In this document: in pieces, positions 9,383 through 20,584 of the stretch
Numbering within the stretch: the stretch's first letter is position 1
Layout: the number at the start of each line of letters is the position of its first letter
Assembly: GCA_027382625.1 (NCBI GenBank)
Contig: JAJKFJ010022346.1
Coordinates: 87,156-151,155 of the forward strand
DNA from: Tetmemena sp. SeJ-2015
Taxonomy: Eukaryota > Ciliophora > Spirotrichea > Sporadotrichida > Oxytrichidae
Direction: 5' to 3'
DNA: 64,000 nucleotides
Notes under the pieces: generated by a model
What the model was told of the DNA's origin: nothing
The model's database searches: none
The model's input: only the letters and a program-made list of their open reading frames with translations
Position numbers and translations under genes: made by a program

Positions 9383-12058
9383 TCAACAATTTTATACACC
9401 CTCCATTTATTGCTCGTTCTCTTGCTATTTTTATTGCTGAGCTTTTAACTGCTTAAAGGCTTCTCTAGCTAAAATGTAAACTATATTCGAATTATAGAGC
9501 TTGATACTGTTGTATCTTAGCAATATAGCGTTGATACTTTCTCATGCTGAGCAGTTACTATGCCTCAGAATCTTGAGGAGTCATTTGACTATCTGCTGAG
9601 GGATTTGATTTTGAGAATGAGAAGAACCTTCTCACCTTGTGGAAGTTAGGTGCAACCCAAAAGAAGAAACAAGTCAACGATAGGATCATATAAGTCATGT
9701 ATGTGAGCTCTCCGTTTATCAAAGACTTTAGAATCTCAACGGGTCCTCTAGGAACTGATATCTATTGACTTGTTTTGCCATCGCTCTCTGGCTTAGCAAT
9801 ATAAACATACTGTTGGTCTTCTTCCATGTTTATTATGCTTGCCTGGTCTGACTGATCATCAGAAAGTGGAGAGCGAGATTGTGCTGTTGCAAATTTAGTT
9901 TATGTTAAATGGTCTCATCAAACATCAAACCACGGCCGCCCTTGTATGAAGGTTGCTATAGGTTTTAGGATATCTAAGAGCTCAAAGTCTAGAAATTCTC
10001 AGGACTTGTAATAAATGAGGAGCAGCACATAACGCAAAAGACCATAGCTAAGAACAAATAGCCAGATCCTGAGAAGCTGCTAGAGTTCGATGGAATGCGT
10101 CTCAATTGGAATTATGGGAAACCTCCACTTTCACCACTGAATGATTAAGTAGATTCGATTTCGAAGTCTTCTAATCCTTTAGTGTTAGTTGAATGGCCGC
10201 TGCTGCTCAACATTTCATTGAACTCTGAGAAGGTGCTATTTTTGTTATCTCCAAAAATAGGGTCTTCAGGTATTATCTCCATAGGAAGCTATTAACTACG
10301 CTTTTATCTTTTTTGCTAATGTAGATTTTTGTTTTGGTTAAGTTTCTTGAGAAGATTAATCTGGAAATTCTCAAGGTCCTTTTTATTAACAACAGCGGTA
10401 GGGTCTGGCATGTCATAACCAATGAGGGCGCTTTTAGCAAAGACATCTTCAAAAAAGCGTAATTGCTTCTTCAACAAAGAATTTTAAGCATTAAGGCCAG
10501 CATTCTACTCACTCATTTCTTTGAACTTTGATTCAAGCTCATAAATCTTGTCTTCAAGCTCATCTTAGTAATTTCTTTTTCTCATACGAGATCTGACTGC
10601 GCTCTCTCTGTTTTGCATCCTCCTATATAAAATTTGAGAAAGAGAAATGTTTAGTACTTTCTAGCCCTTTTGTATTCCTCAGGGTCGTTGAGATAAGTAA
10701 AGGTACCGTTTCTATCTTCGATGTGTTCTTAGAGATACTCCTTTTTCTTGTTGGTGAGGCGTTCAAAAGTCATACCCTCAGAATAAGTCATAGAATCAGA
10801 GTCTTCTTCAGAATCTAGGCACTTGTAAGAAACTTCATTCAATGAAATACAATATAAACAAAATAGTATAAAGGTTACATTCTTGCTTGCTTTTCTAGCT
10901 TTCTTTGTGGTTTAGACTTCTTTTATTGTAACTTTTTTAGAGCATCCATTCTGGCTTTTGAGTTTTTTAGAGTTTGTTTTTTCATTTGAGTCATCCATTT
11001 GCTCATCTTCTTGAGCAGTCTTAGACTTTTTCTTGATGGTTTTTAGGATAGTTTGCTCTTGAGTTTTAGCATCTCTAAATTAATGAATTAATTCACTTGA
11101 AGGATATAGATATGATGATGGAATATATCAATATAAAGTCAAATTAGCAATTCATCTGATCTCTTTGAAGCAGATAAACTTATTCTTGAATTGAAGAAGA
11201 TTAAAGTGTACTTTAAAGATTGTCGAAATTGTTGGGTGACCTACCTTTTAATGTTAGTGATAAGCTTTTGCTCCTGCTTTCTGTAGCGGCGCTTTTGAGT
11301 TAGCTCTTCAAGCATCTCCATATTTTGATCTCTCATTGATCCAGAATTATTCTGAGTCAGATTCATCATGTTACAAAAAGAAACCAAAATATATTTACTA
11401 TTAAGTTTTCTTCGTAGTGACTATGAGTGAAGCTACTCTCTTCAAAAGAGCTTGTAACTGGGCCTGAGTTAGCTTGTTGATTTTTATTTAGAGAAAAGCT
11501 AGCAGCTGAAGTAAGAAATATTTATAAAATTAAAGTAGATGGGAAGAGAGCAGACTCATCTTCGTTTGTTAGATGAATTCTTTTGGGCAGATTTTATAAG
11601 CCAGTTATTTGCTCTAGAGTAGAGTGGTTGAGCTTTTGCTTCTTTGAAGCTGGGCCGTCTATGTATGAGTTTCCTAGAAAGAAGAAGTTAAGAGATAATT
11701 AATATGGATAAGTATAAGGCAATAGAGGAAAATGATTCTTGTGTGTTGATCAAATAGTGAGGATTCTAGCTAACATACCTCTTGAAATTATTGAAGGCAA
11801 GGTGGAATTGTGCAAGTCCCACTCGTGAGAAGAGGGGGGAAGCAGTTGCTGAATTCCTAAGAAATCAAACTCCTACTCATATCCTTTCTATACTTAAATA
11901 ACAATTGTAGATTAAACAAGATAAATGGATTTGGTTGCATAATAGTTTGAAGATAAGAGGAGGGGATGACTCTTCTTAGGACTTAGGCAAGATTCCTCAA
12001 AATCAGGAGCTTGAATTTGGGCCTCTGGGAAATGTGAAGGTTCGAAAATAGATGCCAT
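9383..12058 (-). CDS. bZIP transcription factor with hydrophobic segments
   Basis: ATG at 12058 (MASIFEPSHFPEAQ), TGA at 9383. The bZIP basic region RMQNRESAVRSRMRKRNYQD is restored by splicing the intron at 10623-10657, and is followed by a leucine-zipper-like stretch (LEDKIYELESKFKEM, LNAQNSLLKKQLRFFEDVF). N-terminal to it is a Lys-rich, nuclear-signal-like region (KKKSKTAQEDEQ). C-terminal are two hydrophobic stretches, YLFLAMVFCVMCCSSFIT (about 10040) and YMTYMILSLTCFFFWVAP (about 9700), and a Gln-rich tail. The layout resembles membrane-tethered stress factors such as ATF6 or plant bZIP28; that comparison is inference. Further frame changes near 9900 and 9480 imply unresolved IESs. Confidence 0.7.
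10623..10657 (-). other. Intron, 35 nt, in bZIP gene
   Basis: GTACTA..TATATAG on the minus strand. Removal joins RARK to RMQNRESA and restores the bZIP basic region exactly. Confidence 0.8.
11075..11244 (-). other. Intron, 170 nt, in bZIP gene
   Basis: GTAGGT..AATTTAG on the minus strand. It joins LITNIK to RDAKTQEQ in frame. Confidence 0.65.
11373..11407 (-). other. IES, pointer AAC (35 bp)
   Basis: Minus-strand AAC repeat at 11405-11407 and 11370-11372. Excision joins HYEEN to MMNLTQNN in frame and removes a stretch that runs into TGA. Confidence 0.55.
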
Positions 12059-12059
12059 C

Positions 12060-12359
12060 TGATGTGTGAATTTTTTCAGAGTCAGATAATGTATGATTTT
12101 TTAATTAAATTATTGCAAGAATCAAATTCAAAAATGTTTATCTTTTAATTAAGATTAAGTTTGGGAATATTAAGAATTTGAAAGCATTTAGGCTTAAATA
12201 GCCTGAGTCATTTAGCAATAAGTAAATAAATTATAACTCTTTTGGTCGGGTTGATTTTGAATCTTTGAGACAAATTCAGAGCAATAAAGAAATCAATAAA
12301 TCTCAAACAGCTTTCTTTATAAAGTGTTGTAATTTTGGTAATGAATTAAGAGAACTATA
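12060..12359. other. AT-rich intergenic
   Basis: No coding frame recognised. It separates the bZIP start from a small coiled-coil gene. Confidence 0.45.
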
Positions 12360-12604
12360 TCACTTGTCTATAGAGTTAAGTGTATCAAGAAGGAATTTGA
12401 TTCTGTATTTAAGTCTTTGATTTTCATTGGTTAGTGATTGATACTCCTCCAAACTCAACTCCACACTGCCTTCTTGTTAAAGTCCACCTGCCTTCTTGCT
12501 CAAATTTGATGAATTAAATCAATGCATATAGAATTAGATGAATCTAGAGCTTGAGCGAGTGACGACCTGATTGATAAGAGATCTTCGTATATTCCAGTCT
12601 GCAT
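12360..12604 (-). CDS. Small coiled-coil protein
   Basis: ATG at 12604 (MQTGIYEDLLSIRSSLAQAL), TGA at 12360. One IES (12507-12535, pointer AATT) must be removed to join DSSN to LSKKAGGL. The product is about 71 residues, ending LTNENQRLKYRIKFLLDTL, an amphipathic helix similar to the coiled-coil helices that precede some arginyl-tRNA synthetases and scaffold proteins. Function not assignable. Confidence 0.55.
12507..12535 (-). other. IES, pointer AATT (29 bp)
   Basis: AATT at 12532-12535 and 12503-12506. Excision fuses the two halves of the small coiled-coil ORF; the unexcised frame meets TGA immediately after the insert. Confidence 0.65.
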
Positions 12605-12912
12605 TTTCCTTAAAGGGTCTTAGTAGACTCCATACTCTAAAATTTTAATGAGACCAAGTACAAATAAGTAAAGAAGATCGAAAAGGTCGCACTTAAGTCT
12701 TTATGTAAATTTTTCAAAAACCACATATCAAATTAATTTTCTTACCGAGAAGAGGACCAAGTTTTTGAAGATCCTAGGAAAGGCTATCATACGAAACTTG
12801 CTACTAATTCGCGGAATCGGTGGACATTATTTATAATGAAATTATTAATAATTTGTGCTCTAAATGCAATTTGCATTATTGAATAAATTAAAAAGTTAAA
12901 GAGAAATAAATA
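12605..12912. other. AT-rich intergenic
   Basis: No gene or RNA recognised between the small coiled-coil gene and the 3' end of the large LRR locus. Confidence 0.4.
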
Positions 12913-15900
12913 TCAAAAGCCAATTTCTCTTTGTAATTACAATCCCATAATCTTTTCAAGTCTGAGAAAGAATTTATGGACTATAAAAAAGAGAGGCTAT
13001 CCATAGCCGACACTTGTGATGCTACTCTCAGTATGTCTATATTTGACCACCTTCTTTTCTTCCTCTATCTGCTCTTGTTCATCTACTTCCTTAAATTCAA
13101 TGAATTAAAAGTATAGCTAATTATTCAGATTTTTGGAAAGACGTTTGCTTCTAATCATCATTTTTCATGTGAATGTTGTTATTTTCGCAATTAGTTCCTT
13201 AAGAAATAACAATTGGAGCAAGTCTGACCATAAACTCATAATACTCACGAGTCTCCAGACTAAAGTACTTATCAAGCTCCTCCTGTTCATCAATAACGTA
13301 TTTCTTAGAAAGAATAAAGCATCTTTGGATCTGCTGAGCAGTTCAAAATATATTTATTTAATCAGTGACTTGCTCAGGGAACTTAGAAATGAAGAAATTG
13401 CTGATGAGCTCAAAGTTCACTTGACTCTTTAATGAAACTTCATTTTATATCTACAGAGAAAATTAAGAACTTCAAAAATAATCTTACAAGTTTTAGAACT
13501 TGATTGTGCTACTTCAGGACACAGTCAATTTCATAAGTTTAGATTTTGAGTTTTCTTTCAACTTAAAGTCTCATTTAATCCCATTAAGGGGATAGAGCGT
13601 CTCTCATAAAGGATTCTATGCTTTAGTAAGAATCGATATTAGCACCTGCATTAGCTTTCTATTCGAGCATTTTATAGCTACTCTGAACATCATTTCTAGA
13701 AACTAGAATCTAGACAGTTTCTCAACTTTAAAGTTTTACAAGAGCTTGATTACTTAGACTAGTGAATTTGAGGACTCTTTCAGACCATAAGGAAGAGGCA
13801 TAGACTAAGCAAGTGAATTTTGATTTATCCCACCTGCTGTGCCGCTTAATCTTTAAAGACTAGCTTTCTAAAATTGACTACTCAAATTTTATCTGCCTTT
13901 TATTGTTTTCGAATAAATCTCCCTTATTATAGAGGGTATTGATTACTGCTTTTTCTTTCTCTCTTGGGATTTACTTGAACCGAATCTCTCATCTTTTTAA
14001 TTAGACTAAGACTCCTAAGATTACTACTTTATACCTATAGGGAAGACCCGGTATCTTGAATTTTAAAAGTCCCTCTCCTAATTTCTGTAGAGTCTAGTTT
14101 ATACCTTTTGATTGTGGAGCATGCCTACCTTTTTGTATTTAAGAATCTTGCTGCTAATTCCTATTACCGAGTAGTTAAAATTTCTCACAAACCCTTTGAA
14201 ATTATTGTAGTGAAATAAAGGGGTAGTGCTTAGTCTGAGAGAGCTCATAGACAAACATATCGCAAATTAATCCATAGTACTACAGAAGGACATCACTCAC
14301 TCGCTGCATCTAAGAGGAGTTTTCGACAAGAGAAGTTATTTAAGAGTATCTAAAATCCGTTTCGAAGCAACGAGATATCAACTCAGAGTCATCTAACTTA
14401 TACATAGTAAACAACTTGAACTTGTTCTTATAAATATAAAGTTTAATAAGTTCGCAACTGGAGAGGAATCTGGAGATTAATTAGGATCTAGTATCTTTGC
14501 TCTTTGCTATTTAGGGAGGAAATTTTGATACTTGAATAAAGGAAAATTAATCCTTTACTCCAACACCAGTTTATCATTCTAACTTAAGGTTTTTGGATCG
14601 AGAGCTAGCTCTTACTCTTTGATGCTACTTATGTTACTAGCTTCTTGATTTATATTTTTAAGAGAGGATAGGATCTTATAGTTTCTAGATGGAACTTAAA
14701 ACTTGAATGCTTCACTATTTACTTCGATCGTATGCACAGTCTTTGGCTCTATGAATTCAGCAGCTGCATACCATTAACCTGCTTGAAGAATTTTAAAGTC
14801 CTTAGCCTTTGGATCCAATACAACGTGAGCTTGTTAGTACTTTAGCTTCCCCATTAGATTTTCATACCAGTTGTTTTTCAGTTAATTAGCATTCTAGACT
14901 GAAGTCCCTAAATTCGAAATAAAGTGCTCTACTTTATACAAGCAAATCTCCTTATTAGGGAGACAAGATAACTGTAGGCTAATAGTTGGAGGAGAATTTC
15001 TTACTTCCTCTCGTTAGAAGAAGAAGATACAGTAATTTAGCTTATCACAAATCCAACATTTCTCACATTCCATCCACCGAGATAAATTAAATAAGCAGAT
15101 GATTCAGGCATTTCTGGATGACCCAACTTTCTAGAAAATATCAACTTATCACTTGCTTATGCAAATCTGCTACCCTAGCCGCTTCCCTATTTTCTAATAT
15201 CATTTAATTGATGTTGATCTAAGTTGTCTTTTGTGTTGTTATTTCTATCCTAAATATGTTGCTCTCTGAAATCGTATAGCTTTGTTTGTTTATCACTACT
15301 TTAAGCTAAATTAATGCCTAGAAATTGTTTCATTTCCAACAGAGTTTCATTCTAAAGTTATATTCCATTAAGATGGACAGAGCTCAAAGATTATGAAGCT
15401 TCCATGGACTTAGTAAGTTCAATAAGTTTACTCTGCATTTTATCTATCCCAGTAAAAGACAAGTCCAAGTCAATAAGCGTCCATGAAAAGCGTAAATAGT
15501 CAGTAATATAGGTTAGAGCTAGTTCACTCAAGTGATTAAAGCTAAGATTTAAGTATTATAGAGAAATACTATGGCAAAGAACTGAGGATAGCTGCTCTAA
15601 ATCTTAATTTCTGAGCTTATTGAAAGAAAGATCTAAGACTTCGAGGCAATCAGAGTATTTTACGAGGTCAACTACTGATTCAAGCTTGGAAATTTATATT
15701 CCACTCAAAGTTAGCTATTCAACCTCATAGTAATTTTTAAGTCCCTCTTAAGAACCATTTGCAATAGATAACTAAGAATTAGGAAGTCTGCTTGACAAAG
15801 GCTTAGTTTCTTGACTTGCAAGTTTTAGTCCTTTAACCTATGCTGCTAAATCTTAGTGAACATTCTGAGAGTGATGAAGGACAAGATTATTTATGATTGA

Positions 15901-18900
15901 CTCTATTTCATGATTCTTAAATTTGCAGTCTTTCAAGATAATCTTCTTTAAAAGCAAACTTTTCTTATCATTATCCTCTTGATTAAGATTATCCTTATTT
16001 TATAAAGACTCATCAAATTACATTTAGAGTAGCTTGGTAAAAGCCTTGCAGCTCTATTTCCCGAACTCACAACCAACAACTGTTAAGGCTTCGATATTAG
16101 AATTTCCCTAAAATTCCTTCCAAAACAACTGCCAGATTCTAATTGCTTAAATCTATCTTGTTGAGTTCTACTGAACTTATTTACTTTCCAAGGATCTTAA
16201 ATATAAATTCATAAAGATCTAAATTGCTTCAGAGAGACCTTTCGCAGCTGCGTCTGTCAACCTGAAATCTATTAGGAGGTGAGGCTTATTGTTAGTATCG
16301 TGGTTCTATTTAATGCAGTTTAATAAGCTGAAAGGTATATATAAATCATATGGTAACTGGAGGCCAATCTCACACTTTTTAATAAATTCCACCATAGCCT
16401 GCTCCTTCTATCCGTTTATTCTTGAAACTATATCAATCAGTAAAGCTCATTTAATTTCTTACATTCGTCAATCTTAGAATAGTTCTTAAGCTGAATTTTA
16501 TTCCACAGGCTTTTGTTTTAATCCCCTTCCAGAAGTTTGTTAGTCACAATTTTAGTTTGCTCAGTATTTCCTGAAGATTTTGAAAATATGCTGTGAGTAT
16601 CCTCTTAATCCGATTCAGCACTCTCTTCTGATTCAGCTGGCTCAGTGCAACTATTTCTGTCGTCCACCAAGCTCTAATGTCCTTTCTCATCTAGACTATA
16701 TTCTCTGGCGAAATTCTCAAGTTCATCTTTTTCTCTTTTTTCTTTATGCATCTTTTTGATTCTATCGCCCTATCTAGTGGCTACTAAACCTCTCACACAA
16801 CTGGACTAGAGTAAACACTTTATCTCAGTTAGTTGAGAGCATCTTCATTTAAACCTCTTTCATTACATTCTTGATCATCACCATCTTTGGCTATGTGATC
16901 TTGAAGTTTTTGGGAGAACAATAATATTTGCTGTTGCATTTGTGCTTCTATCAAAAGAGTGCTATGTCTTCTTGCTTCATCAATCTAAAATTAATTAAGA
17001 TCAATCTTCTTATTCATTTATTATTTTAATGAGATAATTTAGCATTATAATGATCTTGTTTTGGATGATGTTTTCAAACTCATGTTTTCTCATTTCTTTT
17101 TAGAGCATTTGCTCCGCCTCCTCTTCCTTCTTAAGCCATTCATCTTCATTTTGTGCAATAGCCATCCCCTTACTGTTCTTTTACCTGCTCCACTCTTGTC
17201 AGTTGCTTAAGAGAAATTATTTTCAAACAGCCTCCTTCTCAGTTTGCGTTATAGTGAGCGCTCTCCACTTTTATCATTGGCCTCTTCTTCAGTCTTACTT
17301 TTTTATATTGAAATCATCTATTTTGTGCCCTGTTTTGGTAATATAATTTCCTTGATGATCTGTAAAGTGAGACATTTTAGGAATCTGCAGTAAGTCAAAG
17401 TCAGTCAAACCCTTAGTTACGAATATCATTAAGATAAAAGACAGCCTAATATTAATCAGCTTGCCTTTCTCTTCTTACTTGGAGCTAGCATCAATGTATT
17501 TTTGAATCTACTCTCTTGTATGATAGGGTGATGGCTTAACTAAAAACTCGTACTTCGTCTCTAATTAATTTAAGATTAATGTAAATCTCTTATATATAGC
17601 CTTTAAGAGCAAGATCCATCATTCCTACTTTGCCACGGAAATCTGCATCAAATTTGTCCAGTCTCTCTTCAACTCTGTGCTTACCTGCTGTATTTGTCGC
17701 CTCCTCTTTGTCTTCTTTCATTGCCAGAGCTAGCATTTTATCAAATCCTTGTTTATCCTACAACTTCTCATTCACTTGATGGGAGACAAGTGACTTTGTA
17801 AAAGGGTACTTTTGCATTTCTTTATTCGGAGAAATGGAGCATGAGTCTCTAAGGTTAAGAGATTTCTTTATAGTAAAGCTTGTTTATTTTAGCTGCTCTT
17901 CAACTCTTGAAGACTCAAGTTTATTGTTTAAGGGTTTTAAGCTAAGCAAATTTTAACCACCCTTTGTGCTTATACTAAAATTCTAGCTCTTATTTCTATG
18001 CTTTGCGAAGGTGGTTGCTTGCTTTTATATTTGCAGTTAATTGCCGAGGAGGCTTCTAGTAGCAAATTAATTTGAGAATCCATTATCAATTCTTAAAGCA
18101 GGCATATTATTCTCAAGTAAGTTGACTTCACCTTCATCATTCATCAGCAATCTTTCAAATTATTTATCGATGTCCCCTTCATCTTGATTCTTATTGACAT
18201 CATTTTCTGTATTTGCTTGCTGTATTATAACTGATCCATAATTAAGGGATCCTTTAGTTAGAGCCACGCTCTAGGTTTTAAGAAATCCACCTTGGCTGGA
18301 TCTTTGACAAAAAGTGAATGAAAATAAATGACCTTAGGATTTTGAAGTATCATCGCCTTGCTTTCTAATTCTAAAGAAGCTGAGTGATTAGCGATGCTAG
18401 ATATTTTGCATTTCATTTTCACTTGGTATGTTGATCTAGGTCTTTTATTTTAGCATTAATTATCTGTTAAACGATTTGGAGAGTGGCTTTATTTCATTAC
18501 TCTATGTTGGGTTGTTTCTTGAGATAAAAATATTTAGATTTGGGGAAGGTAAGATGAGTCTTAAACTAATTCTGAGCCATTCAAATCTGTACTCCCATCA
18601 TTACAAAATAATAAAATGTGTTCAATAAAACTGCTTTGATATCATATTGCTTAAATTTGAGGAGATTTATTTTTCCAGACCTTCCCTCAATGTTTTTCTG
18701 GTCTTGAATATTTTTACGATTAGCTTAAGAGCTATGTTTTTATGATTGTTCTATTTCTTTGAAGCTGAGTTGCTGATATGAGAATTTAATTCTTCCTTTT
18801 AATAGAAATGAGTTACCTTCTTAAATCTATTGAAGTCTAGAAGGTTTCTAGTTTTAAGTTACGAAACTGGCATGTAACTTGTACTACCGCTACTTTCTTT

Positions 18901-19738
18901 GCTATCGAAACTTCTCTCCAACTGCTCTTTGACTTGGTAATTATACAGCCTATTCTTATAACTTGTAATGATTTGATTGCTTTTAATCTTATGCTTATCC
19001 CTTAAAAAGAGCTTTTTATTCAGCAGCGTTTGCTTTGTTGAAAATAGGTTATTATACCTAACTGTTCAATAAAATACTGCTATCGTGAGCAATCCCATAT
19101 CTCTAATCTTCATTCTTTAGACTCTCTAATCCAGATGTGGATGCTGCGGTGTCGTAGTATTTCTGCCACCCTATTTATAGAATCAGTAAGTTTACAAATT
19201 CTTACCAGCTGACTGCAGTTTGGCTTTCTGCTACTCAACTTAAACTAGCTTAGTTAGCTTTTCTTACTCATTAAGAGTTATAATGTCATCTAGAGTGTCC
19301 AGACCAAATAAATTCTTTTGCTACTACAAAGTCCCACCTTTCTTTTGGGAATCAGATTAACCATCCCCTATAATACCCCTAAAAGATTAGATGAACTGAA
19401 TTAGATACCTAATAGAATTTCTTTTTATGTCTATAGTTGTGCTATCATGCTTTTAATGCTTCAATATTTCTCTTTCATTCAATTAAATCCTTTAATTTAT
19501 ATAATGATAACATATTGGCATAAATTGTGGTAGCTACTGCTTTAGATATGACTGCTGTAGTTTTATATGTGATTATTCCTTGTTTTCTTAGCCTAACTAC
19601 CAGTTTTCAAGTTTTGAGTGTTTTATCTTTAGAGTGAGCTTGCTCCTCTACTTTGGCTTCTTTGGCAAGTTATTACTTTTCGATTCGGATCTAAATAAAC
19701 AACTGAGAAATGCAAAAATAAATTGACTTATTACCCAT
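12913..19738 (-). CDS. Large leucine-rich-repeat protein locus
   Basis: A nearly unbroken minus-strand run of ciliate-coded frames, dense in TAA/TAG Gln codons, extends from a candidate ATG at 19738 (MGNKS) to a TGA at 12913. About 15.9-15.2 kb encodes leucine-rich repeats: LEVLDLSFNKL, LQYLNLSFNHL, LIDLDLSFTGI. C-terminal to them is a region with YYGLICDMFVYEL and FQRVCEKFQLLGN, then LEMMFRVAIKCSNRK, of the kind seen in large ciliary LRR/armadillo-type proteins of ciliates. N-terminal (16.6-19.7 kb) is coiled-coil and Gln-rich, for example RRHSTLLIEAQMQQQILLF. Several IESs and introns must be present but were not mapped. It could be two adjacent genes. Confidence 0.5.
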
Positions 19739-19812
19739 TTTTACTGAAACTGTCTAATTATTTTTCTAATGATCGATTCAGGTAATTCACTTATTTCTTA
19801 CAAGAATGATGA

Positions 19813-20464
19813 ATGAGTTTTTAGGTTGAGACTTGGATCCTGAGGATGAAAGACTTGCTGAGCGATGTATTCGTGGCTACTGAAAACCTAGTGAGGAAGA
19901 AGTAATCTAAACATTATGCAGAGTTAGAAGCAGACTATGAATCCAATAACACTTTGCTTGCAACAGACAGAGCAAGAGCAGCTAAAATTGGAGGAAAGAT
20001 ACTTGGCGAAGGGGAAGATGATGACGAAGATGATAAGCCTAAATATAATCCTAAGAATCTGCCTATGGGGTGGGATGGAAAACCAATTCCTTACTGGTTG
20101 TACAAGCTCCACGGTCTGGGAGTTGAGTTCAAATGCGAGATCTGCGGAGGTGCAAGCTACTGGGGAAGAAGAGCATTTGAAAAGCACTTCTAAGAATGGA
20201 GACACGCCTATGGAATGAAGTGCCTCAAAATTCCTAACACTGTCCACAAAAATACACAGATGCAATAATTATTGAAAGTATATCCACTTTAAGGATGTGA
20301 CTGATATTGAGCATGCATTGAGACTACACAAAAAGATCTTGCAAGAGAACTTCGAGAATACCTTCAAACCAGACTTTTAAGAAGAGTTTGAAGATGAAGA
20401 GGGAAATCTATACTCGCGCAGAGAGTACATCGATCTCAAGAGGCAAGGTCTTATCAGAAAGTGA
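19813..20464 (+). CDS. SF3A3: Splicing factor 3A subunit 3, C-terminal part
   Basis: From an ATG at 19813 to TGA at 20462-20464, with the IES at 20248-20287 removed. The C-terminal 120 residues are unmistakable: [20 protein letters not shown], then the C2H2/matrin zinc finger [13 protein letters not shown] and [15 protein letters not shown], then [17 protein letters not shown] and [12 protein letters not shown]3A3 (yeast Prp9) is part of the U2 snRNP. The N-terminal about 350 residues usual for the family are not upstream; only about 75 residues of unmatched sequence precede the conserved part. The rest may lie on other MDSs outside the window. A TAA codes for Gln in KHFQEW. Confidence 0.85.
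20248..20287 (+). other. IES, pointer TCCAC (40 bp)
   Basis: TCCAC at 20243-20247 and 20283-20287. Removing one copy with the insert converts IPNTVHK(nonsense) to [14 protein letters not shown], the conserved SF3A3 sequence. No splice sites present. Confidence 0.92.
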
Positions 20465-20584
20465 GTAGCATCACTAAGAACTGCATTCAAAGATATAAGT
20501 TAATTAATTTTCAAATCTTAAATATCGAAATTTCATCTAATGAAGTTACCAGACTTTTAAAATTTGAAGTTTAAATAAAGTTCA

